DNA of 64,000 nucleotides, from contig NZ_JAGGLB010000007.1 of assembly GCF_017874215.1 (NCBI RefSeq), forward strand, positions 62,001 through 126,000, in the 5' to 3' direction. The position numbers and the translations under genes are program-made. This stretch comes from Paenibacillus eucommiae (GTDB lineage: Bacteria > Bacillota > Bacilli > Paenibacillales > NBRC-103111). Every line of letters starts with the position of its first letter. Within the stretch, counting starts at the first letter, position 1. Under the pieces are notes generated by a model that made no database searches, had not been told where the DNA came from, and worked only from the letters and a program-made list of their open reading frames with translations. Positions 52,893-61,010 of the stretch are shown here, in pieces.

Positions 52893-53081
52893 CTCTAACG
52901 GTCACCGCTGACCTTTAGAGGCTGATTTTTACATATTCACGATTCTAATGGACATCCGCGTCCCTTAGAAGGCGGTTTTCCCCACAATCGCCTCTTTTTC
53001 AGCCTGTAAGGGACATCCGTGACAGTTACAATCTCATTTCGCTGCATTTCCGCTTCTAACGGACTGAAGTGACCATTAGCG
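52893..53081. repeat. Array of four imperfect dyads with 50-62-nt spacing
   Basis: Units: CTCTAACGGTCA...TGACCTTTAGAG (52893-52920), TTCTAATGGACA...GTCCCTTAGAA (52943-52970), TGTAAGGGACA...GACAGTTACA (53005-53030), and CTTCTAACGGACT...GACCATTAGCG (from ~53053). Each is a degenerate TAAYGGACA / TGTCCNTTA stem-loop. The array lies between the Lpl substrate-binding gene and the sensor gene. Similar motifs are, to my knowledge, frequent in Paenibacillus intergenic DNA. Confidence 0.65.
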
Positions 53082-53254
53082 CACGTGTTACCCTCGCCGG
53101 AAAATAGCTATGACAAGTACCGGGCCGCTATAAAGCTGGCATTTTCGTAGCATTTAACCTCCATCGAATGTTAGTTTGACTATCAAGCACTGATTATTAG
53201 GTTGAGCCGTTTTTACATTCAATTATTTTAACACATATGCAATCATACTTGGAA

Positions 53255-54862
53255 CTACTTGTTTTTCTGAATAATATCATTATAGCGTTTGTACTTAGTC
53301 TGCTCGATTTGCACCTTCTCCTCGATGCCAAGATCCTTTACTTTCTTGACATAATCATCCCAGTCCTTGTTCAGATCTGCCTTGCCCATAATGAACTTGG
53401 TCATCATTTCAGCTTGATAGGTTTGCATATCAGACCAGCCTTTATTAAACAGCTCCCTCTCTTCGTCAGTCATTGGAATTTCAGTCGCGGGATAAGGATC
53501 CACCAAATATTTATTCATTTCATCGTTCAACTTCTTTACCTTCTCCGGGACTGCTGCATCGACTGTTTCCTTTAATTGAATCCTTGGCAAATTCCAACCC
53601 GATCCTATTGCTCTCATAGGATCCGGGTTGTCTGATGAGGGCTTTAGCACGCTGTCCATAAACACTGGCTTACCATTCTCAAGCTTGTACGTAACGCCTT
53701 CCAATCCATAATTCGCAAGAAGCTGACCGTCCTCCGAAGCCATAATATAATCGAGGAATTTCATCGCTAGCTGAGGATTTTGGCTCTGTTTCGTAATGAC
53801 GGCCACACTCGAAACCGGAGGAATCCGCTCCACAAACTGCGTACCCTCGGGTCCCTTGGGGTATACAAACCCGCTCCATTTATCCATGCCCCAATTCCTC
53901 ATATTAGCAATGTAATGCACGGTTACGCCAGCAAGGTCACCGTTGATCATAGACATGAATCTATCATCGGTCTGGCTGGCAAAGGAAGGATCGAGCAGCT
54001 TTTCCCGGTACAGCATATTAAGGAACTGCAAGAAGACTTTGTACTTATCTGTAATGGGCACATATTCGATTTTCCCTTGCGCATCCGGATAAAAGCTGTA
54101 GTTTGGATGCACATCGAAAGAGCTTGCCAGTAAATTGATAAATCCAGGAGCAAGCGCCATAGAGATTTCATCCTTTAATCCATTTCCATTCGGATCTTCA
54201 TCACGAAATGCTTTAAGCACATCGACCAATTCATCGATTGTCTGCGGATAGGATTTACCGACTTTGGTCAACCAATCTTCCCGGATCAAATACGCCGGGA
54301 GATAGTCGCCCGTCATCGCCACAATGGGGATTTTCAAAATTTCTCCTGTAGGTTCCGTGATTAGAGCCTCAACGATAGGCATTTCTTTAAAAAAATTGTT
54401 CATGTCGGGCGCAAACTGCTCAATAAATGGCTTCAGATCGTGAATGAGGCCCGCTTTATACAATTTATCCGGATCACTCACAGCGAAGGCGATATCAGGC
54501 AAATTGCTTCCCGCCGCAAACATCGTGTCCAGAACCGTCTTAGCCTGGGCTGCCGGGAAAACGTTCCAGGCCACCTTTACATTCGTCCGCTTTTCAATTT
54601 CCTGCCAGATAGGCAGGTTTTGCGTATAGCTTTTTGGCGAGTAGTAGTTATCCATCGTAGCAATTTTCAACTCCGCCAATTCCTTAGACAAAGGCAGCTC
54701 CCCCGGTTTGGGCTCTATCTCTGTATGCTCCGTCCCGCTTCCCTGGGTTGCAGATGGAGCTATTGAGCTACCACTGGCTCCCTTCTCCTCTTTCGAGCAG
54801 CCTGCAAGGATAAGCATCATCGATAAAAGAATAAACAAAGGCATAATGAACCATTTTTTCAT
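53255..54862 (-). CDS. Extracellular sugar-binding lipoprotein, LplA-like
   Basis: 535 aa, the large size typical of LplA-type binding proteins. The signal peptide ends LILAGC with Cys22. The mature chain has a Gly/Ser/Thr linker, then LAELKIATMDNYYSPKSYTQ, FRDEDPNGNGLKDEI (a calcium-like loop common in this family) and a C-terminal domain ending in a long charged helix. It delivers oligosaccharide to the two permeases encoded just upstream. No ATPase gene is nearby; a shared MsmX-type ATPase is the usual solution. Confidence 0.93.
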   Translation of the reverse strand: MKKWFIMPLFILLSMMLILAGCSKEEKGASGSSIAPSATQGSGTEHTEIEPKPGELPLSKELAELKIATMDNYYSPKSYTQNLPIWQEIEKRTNVKVAWNVFPAAQAKTVLDTMFAAGSNLPDIAFAVSDPDKLYKAGLIHDLKPFIEQFAPDMNNFFKEMPIVEALITEPTGEILKIPIVAMTGDYLPAYLIREDWLTKVGKSYPQTIDELVDVLKAFRDEDPNGNGLKDEISMALAPGFINLLASSFDVHPNYSFYPDAQGKIEYVPITDKYKVFLQFLNMLYREKLLDPSFASQTDDRFMSMINGDLAGVTVHYIANMRNWGMDKWSGFVYPKGPEGTQFVERIPPVSSVAVITKQSQNPQLAMKFLDYIMASEDGQLLANYGLEGVTYKLENGKPVFMDSVLKPSSDNPDPMRAIGSGWNLPRIQLKETVDAAVPEKVKKLNDEMNKYLVDPYPATEIPMTDEERELFNKGWSDMQTYQAEMMTKFIMGKADLNKDWDDYVKKVKDLGIEEKVQIEQTKYKRYNDIIQKNK

Positions 54863-54947
54863 GTTTGCAAGTCCCTCCTCTTTTTGTTATCCATTCTCTT
54901 TGTGGCAGCAGCCTATTGCTCACCTGCCGGACAAACTTTGGCACACG

Positions 54948-55847
54948 CTATTCCTTCACCGAGCCAAGCATCACCCCCTTCACAAAATACTTTTGCGCGA
55001 ACGGGTAGATGAACAAAATCGGCAAAGTGGTCACCATAATAAGTGCATATTTAATCTGCATCGACATCATCGCCCGTTCTGCCATGTTCTCCACAGTAGC
55101 TAATGCCGATGAATCGTTATTCTGAACGATTGTGTTGAGCAGATAAATTTGCAGCGGATACAGCTTGGAGTCCCTCAAAAATATAAGGGCAGAAAAATAA
55201 CTGTTCCAATGGCCAACGGCGTAAAACAGCGCCATTACTGCAATGATTGGCATCGAAATCGGAATGATAATGCGCAGAAAAATGACAAAATCATTACATC
55301 CATCAATTTTAGCTGATTCTATCACATTTTCATTCGTTTGCTGAAAAAATGTTTTGCATACAATCAGATTAAAGGCGCTAACAAGCGGCGGCAGTACGAT
55401 GGCCCAACGTGTGTCGAGCAATCCAAGATTTTTGACCAGTAAAAAATGTGGAATCAAGCCCCCGCCAAAATACATCGTAATAATGATGATTAGCATAAAG
55501 GGTTTGCGCCAGATCAATTCCTTCCTGGAAAGCGGATAGGCGCCGAGAATAGTAGCCGCTACACTAAGCGAGCTTCCGACAACTGTATACCATAGTGTGT
55601 TATAAAAGCTTCTCAGCACATCCGGATTGCTGAACACAAGCTTGTAAGAAAGAAGCGAGAAACCAACCGGCAGCAGCTTCACTTTTTGTGAAGCGACCGC
55701 TTCCAGACTGCTAAGTGACATGCTGGTGACATAAATAAAGGGATACAGCGTTACAACCACTGCAAGTGCCATCATCATATATACGATAAAGAGCAGTAAC
55801 TTGTCCCCTCCGCTTTGCTGCCTCCATTTGCCTTGTGAGATAATCAT
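54948..55847 (-). CDS. Carbohydrate ABC transporter permease, LplC-like
   Basis: 299 aa with six membrane segments. The EAA loop that contacts the ATPase reads ENVIESAKIDGCNDFVIFLR followed by IIIPISMP. The start of the chain resembles LplC/YtcP (FIYVTSMSLSSLEAVASQKV, LLPVGFSLLSYKLVF). It forms a heterodimer with the LplB-like permease encoded 16 nt upstream. Confidence 0.92.
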   Translation of the reverse strand: MIISQGKWRQQSGGDKLLLFIVYMMMALAVVVTLYPFIYVTSMSLSSLEAVASQKVKLLPVGFSLLSYKLVFSNPDVLRSFYNTLWYTVVGSSLSVAATILGAYPLSRKELIWRKPFMLIIIITMYFGGGLIPHFLLVKNLGLLDTRWAIVLPPLVSAFNLIVCKTFFQQTNENVIESAKIDGCNDFVIFLRIIIPISMPIIAVMALFYAVGHWNSYFSALIFLRDSKLYPLQIYLLNTIVQNNDSSALATVENMAERAMMSMQIKYALIMVTTLPILFIYPFAQKYFVKGVMLGSVKE

Positions 55848-55863
55848 TATGCTTGCTTCCCTC

Positions 55864-56796
55864 CTACCAGATCGATTGCTGCGTTGTTCTCCGGCTTAAC
55901 CGGTTGAAAAAGACTAACAACGCCATGCTGATTACCGAGTTGAACAACCCCATCGCTGTACCGTAGCTGTAATTAGCTTCGAGAATGCCCTTACGGTACG
56001 TATATGTGGAAATAATATCCGACACATCATACACAACAGGATTGTACATCAAGATCACTTTCTCAAAACCTACGCCCATCAAACTGCCGAGTGATAAAAT
56101 GAGCAGCAGGATCGTAACTGGCATCAAGGAAGGGAGTGTGATATAGAACATCTTCTGAAGGCGGCTGGCCCCGTCGATATCTGCAGATTCGTAAAGTGTG
56201 GGATCCACACCGGACAACGCCGCCAGGTAAATGATAGAGCTCCATCCGAACGACTGCCATATGCCAGAGGCAATATATAAGGTGCGGAACCATTCAGACG
56301 AGCTGAAAAAATCAATTCTTTCTCCTCCAAAAGCGCCGATCAGTACATTAATGACACCATTGCTCGGGTCAAGAAACATCTTCATCATGCCAATGACTAC
56401 GACGAGCGAGATAAAATGCGGCAAGTAGCTGACTGTTTGAATAAATCTTTTAATACGCCCGTCCTTAAGCTCGTTCAAAAACAACGCGAACGCAATCGGA
56501 ACCCAAAAACCCCATATGAGCGAATAAATACTTAATAAAACCGTATTTTTTAAGGTCCTTAAAAAATACATCGACTCAAAAAAGTCCCGAAAATGCTTAA
56601 ACCCAACCCATGGGCTGTTAAAAAAGCTCCTGCCTGGCAAATAATCCTGAAAAGCGATGACTACACCATACATAGGCACATAGCTAAAAATGACGAAGTA
56701 CAGCAGCACGGGTAACAGCATCATCAATAAATATTTATTATTGTTCAACCTCTGAATTGTGCGGTTTTTTCTTCTTGTCAATGGCAAATCCACCAC
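55864..56796 (-). CDS. Carbohydrate ABC transporter permease, LplB-like
   Basis: 310 aa, six membrane segments. YLLMMLLPVLLYFVIFSYVP and MYGVVIAFQDYLPGRSFF are hallmark LplB/YteP sequences; the EAA loop is PTLYESADIDGASRLQKMFY followed by ITLPSLMP. The start is one of two tandem GTG codons (56796 or 56793) after AAGGGGGG. First gene of the lplB-lplC-binding-protein operon; a cre-like site lies ~42 nt upstream. Confidence 0.92.
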   Translation of the reverse strand: MVDLPLTRRKNRTIQRLNNNKYLLMMLLPVLLYFVIFSYVPMYGVVIAFQDYLPGRSFFNSPWVGFKHFRDFFESMYFLRTLKNTVLLSIYSLIWGFWVPIAFALFLNELKDGRIKRFIQTVSYLPHFISLVVVIGMMKMFLDPSNGVINVLIGAFGGERIDFFSSSEWFRTLYIASGIWQSFGWSSIIYLAALSGVDPTLYESADIDGASRLQKMFYITLPSLMPVTILLLILSLGSLMGVGFEKVILMYNPVVYDVSDIISTYTYRKGILEANYSYGTAMGLFNSVISMALLVFFNRLSRRTTQQSIW

Positions 56797-57224
56797 CAGC
56801 CCCCCTTTTCCTTAGCTCCATAGTATTTCGACTTCTGAGAAAGCGTAAACAAATCATTTTGTTGCGAGCATACAAAAAGCAAACAAAAAGCAACAAAAGG
56901 CAAATAATGAGTAAACAAAGAGCAAGCAAAGAGCCAAACAAAAAAAATATTGGAGCTTGTAGCTCTTTAGTGCCCTTTTGTTGCGTCCTTCTTCACCTAT
57001 GCTCTGAAAATCGGAGATGTATGCTATTTGCCATGCCTCTGCTTCCTCCCTGTACTTAATTCCAATGTGTATTGATAGCTCCGCGAACGCGAACACAAAG
57101 GCGTCCTTGCCCACCTTCTACCATGTTCAAGCGGGGCTGGCTTCATTATAGACTGCAGCAGGCTGCGTTCGTAAACAAACAATTTCTTATTGAGCATACA
57201 AATAGTCACATACATGCTCACTTT
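56797..57224. other. Upstream region of the Lpl operon, with A-rich simple repeats
   Basis: Contains the cre-like site, then A-rich degenerate repeats (GCAAACAAAAAGCAACAAAAGG, ~56876-56945, split units of 10-12 nt). No gene that I can support. Confidence 0.5.
56838..56851 (+). promoter_or_regulatory. Candidate CcpA (cre) site upstream of the Lpl operon
   Basis: AGAAAGCGTAAACA fits the TGNAARCGNWWWCA form of cre except for the first T. Carbon catabolite repression of a sugar importer is expected. Confidence 0.45.
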
Positions 57225-57845
57225 TCAATGTGCTTGGGGGGAGAGGGTGGCTGTGGACTCCAGCCGCTGTTAACGATTTGTTCCCTTGAATGGAATGGAT
57301 GCAGGGCGAGAACCAGTCTTTAAAGGCGGACGCTTCCGCTCCTCCGTCTACAACCATTCCCTCTCTTTAGATACAATCGCACGAACACCCAGCTCAAACG
57401 GACAGCCAGCAAATGTTTTTCTCTTAGTTAGAGGAAATTTCCTAGCGGGTGCAGGAGTTGGAGATGAAGAGCCCGCGCAATTGAGAGGAGCTGATGCTTT
57501 AACGATGTTTTTCATCGTTAAAAGCATCAGTTCCTCTCCATATCCTTGCTTTAACGATGAAAACATCGTTAAAATCCCTTTTAACCACCCTGAGAGGCCA
57601 TCCGGCCTCTTTTAACGATGAAAATCATCATTAACGTGACGGATTGACTGGAGTTCTTATTTTAACGATGAAAAACATCGTTAAGTAGCATACGCTCATT
57701 TCAGCTGAGGGCAGGCTGCTACTAACGCTCATCCTCCCCTGATCCCTTCCCGCTCAGCTAAAAAGTGCCAAACTTGCCTCGATCAAATGGATAACGGACT
57801 GCCAGTGGAAGTTACTTCCCTGAGGGAAAGGGATAGTGACGATAG
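57225..57845 (+). repeat. Large structured repeat, composite copy C
   Basis: First module: hairpin whose outer arms TGTGGAC/GTCTACA (57252-57258 with 57346-57352) differ in sequence from copies A and B but still pair, core GGCGGACGCTTCCGCTC, block ATCGCACGAACACCCAGCTC. Array: four palindromes at ~57491-57530 (17-bp perfect arms), 57548-57574, 57611-57635 and 57659-57686. Second module: GGCTGCTACTAACGCTCATC within a hairpin closed by AGCTGAG/CTCAGCT, then AACGGACTGCCAG, ending CCCTGAGGGAAAGGGATAGT. Confidence 0.8.
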
Positions 57846-57984
57846 GATAATCTGAGCTTCCTTAATGATTCCAAAGGAGGACGAAGGGTCCCACCCTCAA
57901 CTTTCCCACTGTAAAGCTGCACTGTGAAATTAGGAATTTTCCACTCCAGGTACACTCCCAAACTTATACTATTATAAAAGCATG

Positions 57985-58006
57985 AAAAAGACGCCTTTCG
58001 GCGTCC
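57985..58006 (-). terminator. Terminator downstream of the sugar isomerase gene at 58121
   Basis: GACGCC-tttc-GGCGTC (57990-58005); minus-strand reading ends in TTTTTC. Confidence 0.75.
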
Positions 58007-58090
58007 TGGCTTACTGCTGCTTACTGCTGCTTCCTGTTGCATCCTGTTTGATACTGTTTCATAACTGTTGCATAACTGTTGCATCCCTAT
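58007..58090. repeat. Degenerate 10-12-nt tandem repeats after a stop codon
   Basis: Units such as TTACTGCTGC (three times) and ATAACTGTTGC (twice) occupy the 3' untranslated region of the isomerase gene. Confidence 0.6.
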
Positions 58091-58120
58091 GAATGTGCGG
58101 ATTTCTGACATACAAACGTA

Positions 58121-59059
58121 TCAGGCAATACCCGTTCTGCGCTGCTCCAGCCAGCGGACTGATGCCACTACGTCGGAAAGCGACCGCAGCTCCAATACCC
58201 ATGAGCCCGAGTACTGGAACTGGCGGGTTAATGCCAGCACCCCTTCCAAGGGTACGGTCCCGGCTCCAAGCCGCAAGTGATCATCATGCTCTCCCTGATT
58301 ATCGCTAAGATGCAGGCTAATCACATATGGCAGCAAATATTGTAGAGCCAAGAGACATCGGCTCTTCCCGGTCAGATGCGCATGACCGACATCAAAAACG
58401 ATGCGAACCCGAGGAGAGCCCACTCTCTGCACGACATGCTTGAGAAATGCAGGATCTGCTCCGAGCAGCCCCGGATAAGGAGGCACATTTTCTAATGCGA
58501 TAGTGACCCCATACCCTTCTGTAGCTTTCAGTGCCTCCTGTAAGAAGAGCACGACCCGATTCGCGGCTTCATCCACGCTCCCGCCCCGATCACTCCAAGC
58601 CTGAACGGTTCCGCTCTTAACGTTCTCGTTCTCGTTCTCGTTCTCTCTCTCGTCGGCTCCACCCTGATCGCTTTCATGCTGATCATTCCCGCTCTTGGTG
58701 TACGACTGCTCCTCCCGTTCGCCGGGATGAACGACCACATAAGCGCAGCCCAGCTTTTCAGCAATTTGCAAGGTACGATGCAGCACATTTGAAGAGTCGC
58801 GAATCACTTCCGCGTCAGAGGACGCCGGATTACAGCCAGTAATAGGTGCGTGGAGCGTCCAGCTTATTCCGTTATATTGGCCAATCTGCTTAAGCCAGTC
58901 CAAACGCTCCTCAGACCATTCAAGCAGTTCTCCATGTCGGCCCTCGCACATAATTTCAACGGCCTTCCAGCCCCCTTCAACCAGTTCCGCCACTGTTTCT
59001 TGCAAAGGCTTTTCGATCCAAGCATAGGTAGAAACGAAATAGTCGCTGCGCGTAGTCAT
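58121..59059 (-). CDS. Sugar phosphate isomerase/epimerase (TIM barrel) with a repeat-encoded acidic insert
   Basis: 312 aa from ATG 59059, 6 nt after GAGGAGG. AP_endonuc_2 fold: WKAVEIMCEGRHGELLEW, CAYVVVHPGER, VTIALENVPPYPGLLG (metal Glu), RIVFDVGHAHLTGK (Asp-His) and LVISLHLSDNQGEHDDHLRLG. An insert around residue 140-165 is hydrophilic and contains ENENENEN, written by a GTTCTC hexamer repeat at ~58622-58645; relatives lack such an insert. Last gene of the Ugp-type importer run, so it probably acts on the imported sugar. Confidence 0.87.
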   Translation of the reverse strand: MTTRSDYFVSTYAWIEKPLQETVAELVEGGWKAVEIMCEGRHGELLEWSEERLDWLKQIGQYNGISWTLHAPITGCNPASSDAEVIRDSSNVLHRTLQIAEKLGCAYVVVHPGEREEQSYTKSGNDQHESDQGGADERENENENENVKSGTVQAWSDRGGSVDEAANRVVLFLQEALKATEGYGVTIALENVPPYPGLLGADPAFLKHVVQRVGSPRVRIVFDVGHAHLTGKSRCLLALQYLLPYVISLHLSDNQGEHDDHLRLGAGTVPLEGVLALTRQFQYSGSWVLELRSLSDVVASVRWLEQRRTGIA

Positions 59060-59133
59060 TGTCATCCTCCTCGATTTCCTCAAATTGAGATGCCTGTATC
59101 ACTTAATTTCTGTGCATTACTAGTTTCTGTGCA

Positions 59134-59946
59134 TCATTTAATGCCAGAATGAATGAAGCTATTCATAAACTGGCGTTGAAATAGCAGGAAGCCAAGCAGC
59201 AGCGGAGCAATAACGAGCAGTGTCGCTGCACTGACCTCTGTCCACTGCGCACCAATCTCGAACGATTGCGCGAAAATGGCCAGTCCTACCGTAAGCGGAC
59301 GATTTTCTACGGAATTGGTCACAATAAGCGGCCAGAGAAAATTGTTCCAATGGTAGCTGACCGATACGAGACCAAATGCGACATAAGTGGGACGGGATAG
59401 TGGGAAATACACCTTCCACAAAATCTGCCACTTCGAGTAGCCCTCGATTTCCGCTGCCTCATCCAGCTCAGGTGGAATCGTCTTGAACATCTGCCGCAGC
59501 AGAAAGATGCCAAAGGCCGATGCGAAATAAGGAAGCATGATGCCTAGCTTGGTGTCCAGCAATGACAATTCCTTGAGCACGTTATAGTTCGGAAAAATCA
59601 GCACATCTGCAGGAATCATAATCTGTACAAGAAAGAGCATGAAAACTATATTTTTCGCCACAAATTCTAATCGGGCAAAAGCGAAAGCCGCCATCGTAGC
59701 TGTTAGCATTTGGACAGCAAATACGCCTACCACAATCATAATTGTATTGATGTAATACTGGGCAAAGGGTGCAGCCGACCAGACCCGGGCAAAGTTATCA
59801 AGTGTGAATTCGAGCGAGAACGCCGGGGACAGTGCAATATGCCTGGGTCGGAAAGCGGTAACCGTCATCCATAGAAGCGGAACCAGCCATACAACGGCAC
59901 AAATATATAGAAGCCATCGGCTTATATTCAACTTTTTAAGCAGCAT
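59134..59946 (-). CDS. Carbohydrate ABC transporter permease, UgpE/MalG-like
   Basis: 270 aa from ATG 59946 (GGGAG at ~12 nt; longer starts lack family similarity). Six membrane segments; RPRHIALSPAFSLEFTLDNF is the usual loop after helix 1 and PPELDEAAEIEGYSKWQI is the EAA loop. It pairs with the UgpA-like permease encoded 19 nt upstream. A TTTCTGTGCAT direct repeat lies just past its stop codon. Confidence 0.92.
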   Translation of the reverse strand: MLLKKLNISRWLLYICAVVWLVPLLWMTVTAFRPRHIALSPAFSLEFTLDNFARVWSAAPFAQYYINTIMIVVGVFAVQMLTATMAAFAFARLEFVAKNIVFMLFLVQIMIPADVLIFPNYNVLKELSLLDTKLGIMLPYFASAFGIFLLRQMFKTIPPELDEAAEIEGYSKWQILWKVYFPLSRPTYVAFGLVSVSYHWNNFLWPLIVTNSVENRPLTVGLAIFAQSFEIGAQWTEVSAATLLVIAPLLLGFLLFQRQFMNSFIHSGIK

Positions 59947-59965
59947 AAGATCGCTTTTCTCTCCC

Positions 59966-60859
59966 TTAACGGTAGTGAATTTTTTTGTCGAGTCCAAAAA
60001 AGTTAAGCGCTGCAAACAGCAGCAAAACGATAATCATGACGACCGTCAAGGTCGAAGCCATCCCCTGATCCCAGAAGCTGAAGGCCGATTCGTAAATATA
60101 ATAAAGCAGCAAATTGCTGGCATTGTTCGGTCCACCCTTGGTCATGATCATCAAGTGATCGACCAGCTTAAAAGAGTTCGTCAGTGCTACAATCGAGACA
60201 AACAGCGTTGTTGGCATCAGCAGCGGAAACGTAATTTTACGGAATATCGTCCAGCGTCCCACACCGTCTACCTGCGCCGATTCGTATAAATCGGGAGCAA
60301 TATTTTGCAGACCCGCCAAGAAAAAAATCATAAAATAGCCTGCTTCCTTCCAAACAACCATAATAATCATCGCCCACATTACATATTGCGGTGACCCGAG
60401 CCAGTTGATATCACCTTGACCGATACTTTTCATCAGCCTGCTGAGCAGTCCGTATTGAGGCGTATAAATAAACAGCCATATGTTGGCAACAGCAATCATC
60501 GGGATCATCGTCGGATAGAAAAAAGAAATGCGCACCAGACTCGTCCCCCGCAGCGCTTTATTAGCAAATATCGCCATCAGCATAGCCAGCACGATAGATG
60601 TCGGGACCGTTCCTATGGCAAACCATACATTATTGGTCATAACCTTCCAAAAAACCGCATCATGCATTAAATTCGTGTAATTTCCAAGCCCGATGAATGT
60701 CGGAACCGGTGTAGCTAAATCTGCCTGGAATAAGCTAAGCCGGATCGTTGTGGCAATCGGATAAAAGGTGAAAAGGAATAAAAAAAACAATGAAGGCAAA
60801 AGGAGCAGCCAGGCAAACGCATTTGTCTTCCAGGGAAACCTAAACTTTCTGCTGTTCAA
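59966..60859 (-). CDS. Carbohydrate ABC transporter permease, UgpA/MalF-like
   Basis: 297 aa from TTG 60859, chosen because TAGGAGG lies 7 nt upstream; longer frames run back through the intercistronic hairpin. Six membrane segments; LLLPSLFFLFLFTFYPIATT is helix 1 and DLYESAQVDGVGRWTIFRKI is the EAA loop. Partner of the UgpE-like permease. Confidence 0.92.
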   Translation of the reverse strand: MNSRKFRFPWKTNAFAWLLLLPSLFFLFLFTFYPIATTIRLSLFQADLATPVPTFIGLGNYTNLMHDAVFWKVMTNNVWFAIGTVPTSIVLAMLMAIFANKALRGTSLVRISFFYPTMIPMIAVANIWLFIYTPQYGLLSRLMKSIGQGDINWLGSPQYVMWAMIIMVVWKEAGYFMIFFLAGLQNIAPDLYESAQVDGVGRWTIFRKITFPLLMPTTLFVSIVALTNSFKLVDHLMIMTKGGPNNASNLLLYYIYESAFSFWDQGMASTLTVVMIIVLLLFAALNFFGLDKKIHYR

Positions 60860-60884
60860 TCGGGTACCTCCTAGCATACATGTT

Positions 60885-60970
60885 GGAAAAATAAAGCAAG
60901 CACTGCGCCGGGAGGAACTTTGTATAATCTTGTACCATAGTAACAAATACCTTCCCGGCGCACTGCTTTT
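60885..60970 (-). terminator. Intercistronic hairpin between the binding-protein and permease genes
   Basis: GCACTGCGCCGGGA (60900-60913) pairs with TCCCGGCGCACTGC (60953-60966) with one mismatch, and the minus strand continues into a T-rich stretch. It probably attenuates read-through or protects the upstream mRNA, giving more binding protein than permease. Confidence 0.65.
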
Positions 60971-60974
60971 TGCT

Positions 60975-61010
60975 GCTGCAAGCTATTACTTGTTACTTAT
61001 TACTTGTTAA
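60975..61010. repeat. Tandem repeat crossing the binding-protein stop codon
   Basis: TTACTTGTTAC-TTATTACTTGTTA: about three imperfect 7-11-nt units around the stop at 61000-61002. Confidence 0.55.
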
